Positions 1 through 9,713 of a DNA stretch of 36,254 nt are shown one piece after another. The position numbers and the translations under genes are program-made. The notes beneath the pieces are model-generated. The model worked only from the letters and a program-made list of their open reading frames with translations. It was not told where the DNA came from and made no database searches. The stretch's first letter is position 1, and each line of letters starts with the position of its first letter. The DNA comes from an uncultured Lewinella sp. (GTDB lineage Bacteria; Bacteroidota; Bacteroidia; Chitinophagales; Saprospiraceae), in contig CAJXMP010000010.1 of the NCBI GenBank assembly GCA_913056515.1, positions 1-36,254 on the forward strand, in the 5' to 3' direction.

Positions 1-51
1 ACACGCGGAGCCAAAATCAGCCTTCAAGGTATGGTTACTATTATTCGTTAA
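1..51 (+). CDS. C-terminal fragment of an unidentified protein (…TRGAKISLQGMVTIIR*)
   Basis: Frame 1 is open from the window edge to a TAA at 49-51; too short to identify. Confidence 0.35.
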   Translation, partial: TRGAKISLQGMVTIIR

Positions 52-65
52 TTTTTTTCAACGGA

Positions 66-99
66 AGGTTTAGAATTTCATTTTTTTACATTACCTTTG
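66..99 (+). promoter_or_regulatory. Bacteroidota-type promoter for rplS (-7 TACCTTTG at 92-99)
   Basis: TAnnTTTG match about 70 bp upstream of the rplS ATG; the -33 element is weak. Confidence 0.5.
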
Positions 100-167
100 C
101 ACGACTAATAAACACAGCGACTGTGTTCAATTAGAAAAAAGTTAGTTTTACGATAAATTCAAGAAAA

Positions 168-524
168 ATGGACGCAATTAAATTTGTTCAGGATCAGCTT
201 GCTAGAGAAATGGATTATCCTGAGTTCAGAGCTGGTGATAATGTAGAAGTGAGTTATAAGATTATCGAGGGAAGTAAGCAGCGTATCCAGAAGTATCGTG
301 GTGATGTAATCCAGATTTCTGGTGAAGGTAAAAACAAGACTTTTACGGTAAGAAAAATTTCATCTGGTGTTGGCGTAGAGCGTATCTTCCCATTTGCATC
401 TCCGAATATTGATGAGATCAAAGTATTGAAGAGAGGTAAAGTTCGTCGTTCAAGAATCTACTACTTACGTAACCTTGTAGGTAAGAAGGCTAGAATTAAA
501 GAGCGTCAGATGATTAAGAAATAA
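168..524 (+). CDS. rplS: 50S ribosomal protein L19
   Basis: Typical L19 protein ([16 protein letters not shown]…[11 protein letters not shown]…[46 protein letters not shown]). Confidence 0.97.
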   Translation: MDAIKFVQDQLAREMDYPEFRAGDNVEVSYKIIEGSKQRIQKYRGDVIQISGEGKNKTFTVRKISSGVGVERIFPFASPNIDEIKVLKRGKVRRSRIYYLRNLVGKKARIKERQMIKK

Positions 525-547
525 TCGACCTATTTATCTAGGTTTTA

Positions 548-579
548 AAAAGGGCTTTTCCAAAGGGAAAGCCCTTTTC
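548..579 (+). terminator. Rho-independent terminator after rplS
   Basis: Hairpin AAGGGCTTTTCC-AAA-GGGAAAGCCCTT followed by a T-rich run. Confidence 0.8.
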
Positions 580-616
580 TCATTTTACTTGTTTATTTTT
601 ACAAAAAAAGATATCC

Positions 617-1570
617 ATGCGCATTAGTGGTTTTTCTATGGTGAAGAATGCGGATAGTTTATATTATCCCATTAAAGCGGCTATTGAGTCTATATTACCT
701 TTAGTAGACGAGTTTGTATTAGCTCTTGGTGATTGTAAGCCTGGAGATCGCACACAAGAACTTATTGATGAAATCAAGTCGGATAAATTAAAAGTTATCC
801 ATACCGTATGGGATTTGGAGCAATATCCTAGGGGCATGGAGAACGCGCACCAAACCGATATTGCTAAAGCAGCATGTACTGGTGATTGGCTTTTTTATTT
901 GCAGGCGGATGAGGTGGTACATGAACGATATTTACCTGTTATCAAAGCGCGTTGTTTAGAATTATTGCATGATGAGGAAATAGAAGGATTATTATTCCAT
1001 TACAAGCATTTCTGGGGAGATTATAAGCATTATCATATTTCTCATGGTTGGTATCCCAATGAAATTCGTATTGTTCGGAATAGACCCGATATCCACTCCT
1101 GGGAATCAGCGCAATCCTTTAGACGAATTCCTCAGTTTGATGGGATCAATTATCGTCAACAAGAGGGCACATTTAAGTTGAAAGTTGCTCGAGTGGATGC
1201 GTATATCTACCACTATGGATGGGTGCGTCCTCCTCATTATATGCAAAACAAGAAAAAAGCACTAGATACCATTCATAAAGGCCAAGCTAAGGTGCAAGAA
1301 ATGTACGAGCAGGCCAAAGCAGATTTTGATTATGGCCCCTTAGGGCGATTAGGGAAATATGAGGATACACATCCTGCTGTTATGCAAGAGTGGTTAGACC
1401 GCTTCAATTGGGGTGAAAAATTGAATTATGGTTCTAGAATCCAAAACAATACACGTGCTTTACATAAACACGAACGATTTAAATATCGCCTACTGACTTT
1501 TTTAGAGCAAAACCTATTAGGTGGAAAGCAAATCGGTGGATTTAAGAATTACATCTTACTTAAGCGATAA
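617..1570 (+). CDS. Glycosyltransferase, GT2-like
   Basis: N-terminus RISGFSMVKNADSLYYPIKAAIESILPLVDEFVLALGDCKPGDRTQELI and a WLFYLQADEVVHE segment (DxD-like region) resemble GT-A enzymes. Confidence 0.7.
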   Translation: MRISGFSMVKNADSLYYPIKAAIESILPLVDEFVLALGDCKPGDRTQELIDEIKSDKLKVIHTVWDLEQYPRGMENAHQTDIAKAACTGDWLFYLQADEVVHERYLPVIKARCLELLHDEEIEGLLFHYKHFWGDYKHYHISHGWYPNEIRIVRNRPDIHSWESAQSFRRIPQFDGINYRQQEGTFKLKVARVDAYIYHYGWVRPPHYMQNKKKALDTIHKGQAKVQEMYEQAKADFDYGPLGRLGKYEDTHPAVMQEWLDRFNWGEKLNYGSRIQNNTRALHKHERFKYRLLTFLEQNLLGGKQIGGFKNYILLKR

Positions 1571-1575
1571 TACAT

Positions 1576-2361
1576 ATGTATAAATGGGGTATTCTATATG
1601 GCTTAATTTTTATGGTATCCTGTTTAGGTCAAGCCCAAATTCCACATGGACATGCGCATAATGATTATAAACAGCAGCATCCACTTATTGATGCACTCAA
1701 CTTAGGTTATGGTAGTGTGGAAGTTGATGTGTTTAGTCATAAAGGGTCTATACACGTAGCCCATACTAAGTTTGGATTGCCTTTTTCAAAAACCCTTGAG
1801 GAGCTTTACCTAGATCCTTTAGTGAACTGGTTGGATAAGCACGATGACCAATTCTATTCATTAGATAATCCATTGGTGCTCATGATTGATTTGAAATCCA
1901 ATCATAAGGTGTTGATTCAATCACTGGAAGAATTATTGATTCAGTATGCCGATTACCTAGTGCGTCAAGAAGCTGGGGTAATTATTCCTGGACTGGTACA
2001 AATAGTATTGAGTGGAGGCGTTTCAGCGGACTTATTAGAAAATCAGACTACAGGTTTTTTATTTGGGGATTGCCCAATGAAGTTGTTCTATTCTTCATCA
2101 GACGATTGTATTTGGTGTGTGCGTAGATCCTCAGCTTGGTCATATTGGTTTAGCTGGAAGGGCAAAGATCAAATACCTGAAGTAGAATTACAATTGCTGC
2201 ACGATTTGGTCTCAGATGCACACCTGGCAGGCTATAAACTCAGATTTTGGGCAATACCGGATACGGAAGCTTGCTGGGACTTATTGTTAGATAGTGGAGT
2301 GGATTGGATCAATGTAGATGATTTAGATAGATTTGGCGTATTTTACCAGAATAGGGATTAA
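1576..2361 (+). CDS. Secreted PI-PLC/glycerophosphodiester phosphodiesterase-like protein
   Basis: Signal peptide, then HGHAHNDYKQQHPLIDALNLGYGSVEVDVF…LMIDLKS and WINVDDL, typical of the PLC-like TIM-barrel family. Confidence 0.75.
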   Translation: MYKWGILYGLIFMVSCLGQAQIPHGHAHNDYKQQHPLIDALNLGYGSVEVDVFSHKGSIHVAHTKFGLPFSKTLEELYLDPLVNWLDKHDDQFYSLDNPLVLMIDLKSNHKVLIQSLEELLIQYADYLVRQEAGVIIPGLVQIVLSGGVSADLLENQTTGFLFGDCPMKLFYSSSDDCIWCVRRSSAWSYWFSWKGKDQIPEVELQLLHDLVSDAHLAGYKLRFWAIPDTEACWDLLLDSGVDWINVDDLDRFGVFYQNRD

Positions 2362-2370
2362 CTTTTCAAT

Positions 2371-2919
2371 ATGGAAATACTTCTTCATCGAGATCGGGAA
2401 GATTTAGAAGCCATTCGATTGTTGCAGGCGCAAAATCTAAAGCAAAATTTGAGTGAAGCAGATTGGCGTCAAAATGGATTCGTTACTGCTGTTTATGACA
2501 CGGCTATGCTGGAGGACATGTGTGGTCCAATGAGGCATGTTATTGCAAGATCAGATGGTCAATTGGCGGGATATACCCTATGTATGTTAAGACATTCCTT
2601 TCAGCAATTTCCTATCCTTTACCCTATGTTCGATCTGTTTAATGAAATGAATATTAAAGGAAAACCTCTTGTAGAGCACTCTTTTGCAGTAGTTGGACAG
2701 ATATGTGTGCATAAAGATTACAGACGACAAGGCGTATTACAAAAGATGTATCAATCCATGGTTCATCAACTAAAAGGTCAATACGATTATTTGTTTACAG
2801 AGATCGATGTAGAGAATATACCTTCTTTGCGTGCTCATGAGGTATATGGATTTTTGCAATATAAACGATATTTAGACCAAAATAACCAAAATTGGGTAGT
2901 GGTTGGACTGGAATTGTAG
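2371..2919 (+). CDS. GNAT family N-acetyltransferase
   Basis: Acetyl-CoA binding motif VGQICVHKDYRRQGVLQKMYQSM and EIDVENIPSLRAHEVYGF. Confidence 0.85.
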   Translation: MEILLHRDREDLEAIRLLQAQNLKQNLSEADWRQNGFVTAVYDTAMLEDMCGPMRHVIARSDGQLAGYTLCMLRHSFQQFPILYPMFDLFNEMNIKGKPLVEHSFAVVGQICVHKDYRRQGVLQKMYQSMVHQLKGQYDYLFTEIDVENIPSLRAHEVYGFLQYKRYLDQNNQNWVVVGLEL

Positions 2920-2988
2920 CTTGATTGACAGTTAGTTATGTGAGGTGAGTCTATATTGGCCTCAGCAAAACGATAAAACCAAAAATCA

Positions 2989-3846
2989 ATGAAAGCATCC
3001 CATGTCCTTATACCAATGGTATTGTTTTCCCTGATCTCATTTCAAACTTTTAGTCAAATCGACATTAGAAACAGTCAAGTAGTATGTGACTGTATTTCCA
3101 ATAATTTCAACCAGATTGGAGTTGATTTCACTTCATTTGTTCACTCATTTGAGGAAGAATTAAAAGAGAAATCACTTTTAAAGGAAGATCTATCTAGCTA
3201 TAGTAAGTTATTGGATCATAGTTTGAATATCTATGGTTTTGTGCCTATCCATCGAGATCTTAATGATGAGCTGGTTAATAAGCATGTAGCTCGAATCACA
3301 GATTTTTGTATCCAAATGCATTTAGGGGAGGAGAAACAAGAGGAGATTGAAGCGCTGAAGCGTTTTGTTCAAAAGTGGAAGTATATTAATTATCTAGACT
3401 ATAATCCAACTAATCTACTATTTAACACCTATCAAAGTGCCTTCACAGAAGAAGGACTAAGTTTGAAATTACACTACTGGGTCTATTTGGAGTTTTTGTA
3501 TTTATTGATGCCACCGTATCATGCTTTTAAGTCTGAAATGGGTGGGGTAATCAACATTGATGTAATCCATCCCGATTTTTTAATACGGAACGGGGAGATG
3601 ATTACCTGGCAACTGTTTGAAGAAGAAATCGGTCTGTATTATGAGGCAGGCTGCTATTTTAAAATTAATTATAACTCATATGCTGACGATGGCACAAAAG
3701 CTTCGTTTAAGCAATTTTTGCAAAGCTCGTACATCGCACACTTAGAATCATTAAGCTATGACACTTTTGGTGAAGGTTTCTGGTCATTGGGATCAGAAAC
3801 TCGCCAAACATTGGTTAATCGCTATCCTTTTCGAACAATCGAATAA
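2989..3846 (+). CDS. Secreted hypothetical protein
   Basis: Long ORF with N-terminal signal peptide (MKASHVLIPMVLFSLISFQTFSQ); no recognised domain. Confidence 0.65.
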   Translation: MKASHVLIPMVLFSLISFQTFSQIDIRNSQVVCDCISNNFNQIGVDFTSFVHSFEEELKEKSLLKEDLSSYSKLLDHSLNIYGFVPIHRDLNDELVNKHVARITDFCIQMHLGEEKQEEIEALKRFVQKWKYINYLDYNPTNLLFNTYQSAFTEEGLSLKLHYWVYLEFLYLLMPPYHAFKSEMGGVINIDVIHPDFLIRNGEMITWQLFEEEIGLYYEAGCYFKINYNSYADDGTKASFKQFLQSSYIAHLESLSYDTFGEGFWSLGSETRQTLVNRYPFRTIE

Positions 3847-3881
3847 AAATTCATTACTTTATGTAGGTAAAACATTCTAGT

Positions 3882-4970
3882 ATGAATATTAGTAGACCTA
3901 CATTGATTTTGGATAAGGAAAAGGCGATAGCCAATATCCGAACAATGCAAACCAAGGCTATGAACCTTGGTTTGTCGCTTCGGCCTCATTTCAAAACACA
4001 TCAAAGTTTAACAATAGGAAGGTGGTTTAAGGCCTCAGGCGTAGACCAGATTGCTGTTTCATCTGTTCGTATGGCTCAATATTTTGCTGACGAGTGGGAT
4101 GATATTACCATTGCCTTTCCTACTAATGTATTAGAATTGGATGCTATCAACCAATTAGCATCAAAAATCCGATTGAATTTAACGGTATATAATGTGGAGG
4201 TATTGCACATACTTGGTGCTGCTTTACTCCATCCGGTATCTATTTTTTTGAAGATTAATATTGGTAATAATCGCGCTGGGCTTCATCCTAGTCAACAGGA
4301 AGAAATCATTCAGTTTGGGCAAGTTGTTCAGTCGTATAGTCAACTCACTTTTAAAGGGGTATTAATGCATGCTGGCCACAGTTATTCCGCAAGATCACAA
4401 GAAGCTATTTTAGATATTCATCAGCGGTGTATGCAACAAGTAGAATGGTTACACCGCTGTTTGGACCAAGATTTTCCCGATTTGATATTTTCCTATGGTG
4501 ATACACCAACCTGTTCAGTGGCAAAAGCTTTCCCTGGAATTCATGAATTGCGACCGGGTAATTTTGTTTTTTACGATATGGCACAAGTTCAAATTGGATC
4601 TTGTACGGTTGATCAAGTTGCTGTAGCATTGGCTAGTCCGGTAGTTGGAAAACAAGCCGATGATCAAACAGTGATTCTTTATGGGGGAGGCATTCATCTT
4701 TCCAAAGACCGAATAACTATGGAGGATGGTCAACGTAATTTTGGGCGAATGGTTCGGTTTACTTCGACAGGTTGGGATGTACTTCCCCCAAGTTGTTATT
4801 TAAGAAGTATTAGTCAAGAGCATGGAGTCGCAGTGCTTGACAATGAGATGTTTAAAAGAATTGAGGTAGGTGATGTCTTGGGGGTACTGCCTGTTCACTC
4901 TTGCATGACTGCGGATCTGATGAAATCCTATCAGACGGATGAAAAGGAAATTATTCAAATGATGAAATAA
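3882..4970 (+). CDS. Alanine racemase N-terminal / D-threonine aldolase-like PLP-dependent protein
   Basis: PTLILDKEKAIANIRTMQTKAMNLGLSLRPHFKTHQS (PLP Lys region) and C-terminal VLPVHSCMTADLM as in the D-TA family. Confidence 0.85.
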   Translation: MNISRPTLILDKEKAIANIRTMQTKAMNLGLSLRPHFKTHQSLTIGRWFKASGVDQIAVSSVRMAQYFADEWDDITIAFPTNVLELDAINQLASKIRLNLTVYNVEVLHILGAALLHPVSIFLKINIGNNRAGLHPSQQEEIIQFGQVVQSYSQLTFKGVLMHAGHSYSARSQEAILDIHQRCMQQVEWLHRCLDQDFPDLIFSYGDTPTCSVAKAFPGIHELRPGNFVFYDMAQVQIGSCTVDQVAVALASPVVGKQADDQTVILYGGGIHLSKDRITMEDGQRNFGRMVRFTSTGWDVLPPSCYLRSISQEHGVAVLDNEMFKRIEVGDVLGVLPVHSCMTADLMKSYQTDEKEIIQMMK

Positions 4971-5037
4971 AATTTAAATCTAGGTTAAATCTGAGTTAAC
5001 TTTTTTTTATCTTTAATAAAGAACGATATCTAACACA

Positions 5038-5640
5038 TTGAAAGCGAAAATTATCAACCTAGGGTATCAAGGCAGTGGTATAACTACTTTGAATAAGGCA
5101 CTCGAACATATGGGATACAAGGTCTGGAATGATCTTTTACCCGTATTCCCTGATATGATGGATGATCATTTGAGTCCTGTTAGAAAAAAGATGTCTAATT
5201 ATCAAGTCTTCTCCGGCCTACCGTGGTCCAATCATTATCATAACTTACAGTCGTTATTTGGGAAAGAAAATATAAAATTCATTCTTTCTGTTCGCGACCC
5301 GGAAGAATGGTATGAATCCGTAAAAAAGGCACATAAGCAATATAGTCATCCTGTGCTTAAGCATCTGTTTAAAGGAAGATCTGCCAGTAAAAAATCGACT
5401 AAAAAGGCTTTAATAAAAGAATACAAGGAACATAATATTTCAATTATGGACCAATTTTCTGAGGATTCAGAAAAGCTATTGATATTGGAGTATGGGAAAC
5501 ACCAAGATTGGGACCGTATATGTGAGTTTTTGAATGTGAAAAAGCCCAATAAATTATTTCCCAAACTAAAAGACGATTTCAAAAAGAGCTCTAAGTTCAA
5601 TATATTCTCGAACCGCATTATGAATAAGCTCAGCTTGTAA
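5038..5640 (+). CDS. Sulfotransferase-like P-loop protein (TTG start)
   Basis: N-terminal INLGYQGSGITTLNKALEHMGYKVW phosphate-binding loop and ILSVRDPEEWYESV motif. Confidence 0.65.
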   Translation: MKAKIINLGYQGSGITTLNKALEHMGYKVWNDLLPVFPDMMDDHLSPVRKKMSNYQVFSGLPWSNHYHNLQSLFGKENIKFILSVRDPEEWYESVKKAHKQYSHPVLKHLFKGRSASKKSTKKALIKEYKEHNISIMDQFSEDSEKLLILEYGKHQDWDRICEFLNVKKPNKLFPKLKDDFKKSSKFNIFSNRIMNKLSL

Positions 5641-5644
5641 TACC

Positions 5645-6508
5645 TTAATCAGCTAAAAAGCCCATTTTACCCATATTATAATCCCGCATAGCTTCCATAA
5701 TTTCTCTTTGGGTATTCATAACGTATGGTCCCCAAGAAACTACTTCTTCTTCTAAAGGATTTCCCTCTAAAATGAGTACCCTTGAATGCTTCAATGATTC
5801 AAGATTTAATTGACTTCCTTTTTGGTCTAAAATGGCTAATTCTTTATTATTAACCTCTTGATCACCGATGGTAATATGACCTTCAAGAACATATACCAGA
5901 GTAGTGGAATCTGGGTTTAAGTTCAAATCTAGAGTCTCATTAGCTTCAAAGAATCCCATATAAGAACGAATCCCTGTAAGGCTATTGATTGGTCCTTTTT
6001 TTCCTTGTTGTTCTCCGGAAACCAGGTACAATTTACCAGCATTTGGATTGTTAAATTCAATCAACGGAAGCTCTTCGGTCTCTGCTTTTTGATAAGCAGG
6101 TGGTATCATCTTTTGAGCTGCAGGTAAATTGACCCATAATTGAATTAATTCAAAATTTCCACCATTTTCTTTAAACGCATCAGAGGATTGCTCCGAATGA
6201 ATAATACCCCTCGACGCAGTGATCCATTGTACGCCAGGAGCCTGAATACTTGAATCATTACCTAGTGAATCTTTGTGTCTAACACCTCCTTGAAAAAGAA
6301 AAGTGATTGGTTCGAATCCGCGATGTGGGTGAGGTCCGACATAGAAATTTGCAAATTCAGGTTTGAGCATAACTGGTCCCGCATGATGTAATAATAAAAA
6401 TGGGTCAGCTTGCTCTATTTCTTGATTGGGAAGGGCTTGAGCTATGGTCATTCCCCCAAGTCTAAGATATTCTGGCTGTTGAATAGAAACTATAGATCGT
6501 TTTTCCAT
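5645..6508 (-). CDS. Pirin family protein
   Basis: Cupin motif VGPHPHRGFEPITFLFQGGVRHKDSLGN…PGVQWITASRGIIHSE. Confidence 0.95.
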   Translation of the reverse strand: MEKRSIVSIQQPEYLRLGGMTIAQALPNQEIEQADPFLLLHHAGPVMLKPEFANFYVGPHPHRGFEPITFLFQGGVRHKDSLGNDSSIQAPGVQWITASRGIIHSEQSSDAFKENGGNFELIQLWVNLPAAQKMIPPAYQKAETEELPLIEFNNPNAGKLYLVSGEQQGKKGPINSLTGIRSYMGFFEANETLDLNLNPDSTTLVYVLEGHITIGDQEVNNKELAILDQKGSQLNLESLKHSRVLILEGNPLEEEVVSWGPYVMNTQREIMEAMRDYNMGKMGFLAD

Positions 6509-6566
6509 ATTAGATGGTGTAATATTAGATGATACGAAGGAAAAACAACCCCAACAATCAAATGGT

Positions 6567-7001
6567 TTAGTTGTCTTCTGCTAACCACTCTGAATAGGAA
6601 TTAGCAGTTTCGCGTAGGCTTGCTTTACACAGTTGAATATCAGCGGGTAATTGTTTTTTAAAGATCTGCACAATTTCAATAAGCATGTTTTCACAAGTCG
6701 GTTGATAGTCAACATAGCGCACTCGCTCATTGATTTTTTCAATGCCCTTAAATCTTGAATCCGATCGAAGAATAAGTCTATGATCAAAAATAGGCTCGAT
6801 GTCGGTTTTGATGATATGCTTTAGATCTTTAAAGTCTAAAACCATGCCATCCTTTGGATCTGCTTTATCATCGATCGTTTCTCCCTTCACAGTAACGGTC
6901 AAATGATAGGAATGGCCATGGATGTCTTTACACTTTCCATTATACCCATCTAAAGCATGTGCCGTTTCAAAATCAAACTCTTTGGTAACCCTTATGATCA
7001 T
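6567..7001 (-). CDS. queD: 6-carboxy-5,6,7,8-tetrahydropterin synthase (QueD/PTPS family)
   Basis: FDFETAHALDGYNGKCKDIHGHSYHLTVTVKG zinc and active-site Cys motif; DGMVLDFKDLK; DHRLIL. Confidence 0.9.
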   Translation of the reverse strand: MIIRVTKEFDFETAHALDGYNGKCKDIHGHSYHLTVTVKGETIDDKADPKDGMVLDFKDLKHIIKTDIEPIFDHRLILRSDSRFKGIEKINERVRYVDYQPTCENMLIEIVQIFKKQLPADIQLCKASLRETANSYSEWLAEDN

Positions 7002-7017
7002 GCGTAAAAAATTTTCA

Positions 7018-7048
7018 CAAAAGTAAATTAAAAAGTGTTTATTTCCAA
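7018..7048 (-). promoter_or_regulatory. Bacteroidota-type promoter for queD (TTG-N20-TACTTTTG)
   Basis: On the minus strand TTG (7048-7046), a 20-nt spacer, then TACTTTTG (7025-7018), just upstream of the start at 7001. Confidence 0.6.
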
Positions 7049-7129
7049 TCCATTGATGAGGTGTGTTTAGCTCATTTAAAAAGGTTTTCTTTTATTATAT
7101 TGTGGAATAAGAACCAAAACACAAGAGAT

Positions 7130-7648
7130 ATGTTACCTCCAATTAATTTTAAACAATGGATTGAAGATCATAGACATTTACTGAAGCCACCAGTAGGTAA
7201 TAGGGTAGTATATGAAGATACTGATTTTATTATCATGGTTGTTGGAGGGCCAAATAGTAGAAAAGATTTTCACTTCAATGAAGGAGAAGAATTCTTTTAT
7301 CAGCTTGAGGGCGATATTAACCTAAAGGTGATGGAAAATGGTCAAGCAAGGGACATTCCTATTCGAGAAGGGGAAATATTTTTATTACCGCCTAAAGTAC
7401 CACATTCTCCTCAGCGTGGAGCGAATACAGTAGGTTTAGTGGTGGAGCGCAAGCGTAAAGAGACAGAAATAGATTCCTGTATTTGGTTTTGTGAATCGTG
7501 TGGTAATGAACTTTACAAGGAAAACTTTAGTCTAAAGAATATAGTTACAGAGCTTCCTGAGATCATGAATGCATACTATAGTTCTGAGGAAAAGCGGACC
7601 TGCAATAGTTGCGGAGATGTAATGGAACCACCTGTGCCAGTTTCCTAG
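7130..7648 (+). CDS. nbaC: 3-hydroxyanthranilate 3,4-dioxygenase
   Basis: MLPPINFKQWIEDHRHLLKPPVGNR…FHFNEGEEFFYQLEGD…PKVPHSPQR, plus C-terminal CxxC pairs CESCG/CNSCG. The start at 7130 fits the family better than the tracked 7061. Confidence 0.93.
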   Translation: MLPPINFKQWIEDHRHLLKPPVGNRVVYEDTDFIIMVVGGPNSRKDFHFNEGEEFFYQLEGDINLKVMENGQARDIPIREGEIFLLPPKVPHSPQRGANTVGLVVERKRKETEIDSCIWFCESCGNELYKENFSLKNIVTELPEIMNAYYSSEEKRTCNSCGDVMEPPVPVS

Positions 7649-7846
7649 TCAATTAGGAACACACCTTAAATGATCGCTTTTTAGCAGTGATTCTAGGTGT
7701 AAACGATATTTTTGAGTGTTTTATTTAGCTTTCTATATATAAAAGCTAGATTAAATGATATATTTAAAGGATACTAACACTTATGATTGGCCCAAAGGCT
7801 ACAATTAACTAAGTCTATTTATTAATCATTATTAATTTTTTCACTA

Positions 7847-8098
7847 ATGAAACGTACTAACATTTTTGGTTTGTTGGCATTCGTTGCGTTCTCTTTCTTT
7901 GCAGTAGCTTGTGGAGGTGATGCAGCAGATTCGAGTGCTGAAGAGGCAACAACTGAAGAGCCAGCAGCGGAAGAGGCAGCAGCAGAAGAAGCAACTGAAG
8001 AAGTTGCAGCTGACTCAACTGCAACTGAGGAAGCAGCTGAAGAGCCTGCAGCTGAAGAAGCAGCTGAAGAAGGCGATCATGATGGTCATGATCACTAA
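7847..8098 (+). CDS. Small lipoprotein with Ala/Glu low-complexity body and His/Asp tail
   Basis: Lipobox FAVACGGD; EE/AA repeats; C-terminus GDHDGHDH. Confidence 0.75.
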   Translation: MKRTNIFGLLAFVAFSFFAVACGGDAADSSAEEATTEEPAAEEAAAEEATEEVAADSTATEEAAEEPAAEEAAEEGDHDGHDH

Positions 8099-8121
8099 GC
8101 TGTACCGCAGCAGAAATAAAA

Positions 8122-8152
8122 AAGGTTTACCATTTTGGTAAACCTTTTTTTT
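8122..8152 (+). terminator. Rho-independent terminator
   Basis: AAGGTTTACCATTTTGGTAAACC followed by T9; lies between convergent genes. Confidence 0.85.
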
Positions 8153-8156
8153 TGTT

Positions 8157-9641
8157 TTAGTTCTCGAAATATCTTCGGGCATTTCTTCCAAAATTGTCCT
8201 CTACTTGAGTACTATTTAAAGGATCATTTCCAATGGCTTGAGTTGCACTCACCGATTTATATAGCTCTATTTCCCATCTAGGATTTTGTACCTCGCCAAA
8301 ACAATTGGAGTGCAATAATAAAAAGTCATTTGAAGCCTTTGAAGGATTGTAAAACAGGAATTTGACATTGGTTTGCCCATAAATTTCAAGTCCTTCATAG
8401 AACCAGATCTCGTATGGGAAAGCATCCATTTCATTATATTCTTTTATGACATCATTTGGCCTGCCATATTTGAGATAGATATATGCTCTATCTGTTTCAA
8501 TACCCATTCTAAAACCCGATCTAAAGGTTTCATCTACTGCCTTAGCAATATCCATATAAGCTTCAAAAGCTGCTTGAGGATTGATGGGATAGGCACTCAC
8601 CCAATAATTGAATAAAAATAATTCATGCGCTTGTCGATTGGGATTAGCGAGCGTAGCACTGATGATATCTCCATCTGTCCGATCAACCTTTGGGGCAATA
8701 GCTAATATGGCAAAACGCAATTCTTCCTCCGTAAGTTTGGCAACAAATTCATCTTTCAAGAAATCGGAAGGGTTGGATAATGTGTCTAATTGTTCTTCTA
8801 GTTTATAGAAAGGATTAGATCGTTGAAAGGTAGTTTCTTCTGCAAAATATTCTTTTAAGTCTCTACCTCGAATTTTAGTTATGAATTTGTAATTCCCCGA
8901 CGGTAACTGATCAACAGCCATATTTAGTATAATGGGCGCAAAGTTACTTGGGTTTATATTTTTATGCTGAATAAGTAAAGGCTTAGTAGCATTTAAATCT
9001 GTTTCCTCTACAATCATATAGGAAAGGATACAGGGTTCTTTAAATATTTGATCTAAACCATAAAGTTCCAGATAAGCTTTCAGGTATGCCCGGTCCTTAC
9101 CAATAAATGCATTGGGTAACGCCTCTAGAATAATGCCATTCTTAGCTAATTCGGTGCTTGCTTCAGCGGCTTTACTGCTAGCTAATAATAAAGGTTTACT
9201 TATCCCCGCTTTTTGGTAGGTATAATAGACTTCTGAAGTTGCGGTAAATAAGTTCTCTGCATTATTTAAATCTTGAACTAAGACCTTTAAGGTGTATTTT
9301 CCCGTTGCAGGTATGGCCGTTCTTTTTATTACAAAAAAATCGCTCGGAGTATATACCATAGGGGTTTGGCTGATACTTTTATTGTAGGTAACCACCGTAT
9401 CGTTTTGGAGATAGGCAATAGTAATTTCTAAAGCCCCTTGTATAGTGCTGTCGGGTTGAGTCAGATAATTAATGGTATTTCCGTTAAAAGCAAGATGCAC
9501 TTCGGAATACAGCGTTTGTTCGGATTGGTATGTTCTTTCTTCTAAATAAACCTCAAGCATGCTAGGTTTTATAGTCAATTGACCAAAAACACTTGTAGCA
9601 ATACATAGAAGATATAGTAGTGTGAATCTTTTCATAGCCAT
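8157..9641 (-). CDS. GWxTD domain-containing protein
   Basis: ETFRSGFRMGIETDRAYIYLKYGRPNDVIKEYNEMDAFPYEIWFYEG matches the GWxTD C-terminal domain; signal peptide present. Confidence 0.8.
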   Translation of the reverse strand: MAMKRFTLLYLLCIATSVFGQLTIKPSMLEVYLEERTYQSEQTLYSEVHLAFNGNTINYLTQPDSTIQGALEITIAYLQNDTVVTYNKSISQTPMVYTPSDFFVIKRTAIPATGKYTLKVLVQDLNNAENLFTATSEVYYTYQKAGISKPLLLASSKAAEASTELAKNGIILEALPNAFIGKDRAYLKAYLELYGLDQIFKEPCILSYMIVEETDLNATKPLLIQHKNINPSNFAPIILNMAVDQLPSGNYKFITKIRGRDLKEYFAEETTFQRSNPFYKLEEQLDTLSNPSDFLKDEFVAKLTEEELRFAILAIAPKVDRTDGDIISATLANPNRQAHELFLFNYWVSAYPINPQAAFEAYMDIAKAVDETFRSGFRMGIETDRAYIYLKYGRPNDVIKEYNEMDAFPYEIWFYEGLEIYGQTNVKFLFYNPSKASNDFLLLHSNCFGEVQNPRWEIELYKSVSATQAIGNDPLNSTQVEDNFGRNARRYFEN

Positions 9642-9713
9642 AAGATATTATTTAATGCTCAACTAAAAGAGCAGCTATGGTTAAAAAGTAAGATTTCTGA
9701 TTAGGATTTGACA

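Noticed and set aside
3822-4733. Antisense ORFs 3822..4004, 4405..4629, 4515..4733
   Set aside because: Antisense to a well-supported PLP-enzyme CDS; no protein-like features.
7911-8141. Overlapping Gln/Lys-rich ORF (MEVMQQIRVLKRQQLKSQQRK…)
   Set aside because: Out-of-frame reading of the GAA/GCA repeats of the lipoprotein; composition is an artefact of the repeat.
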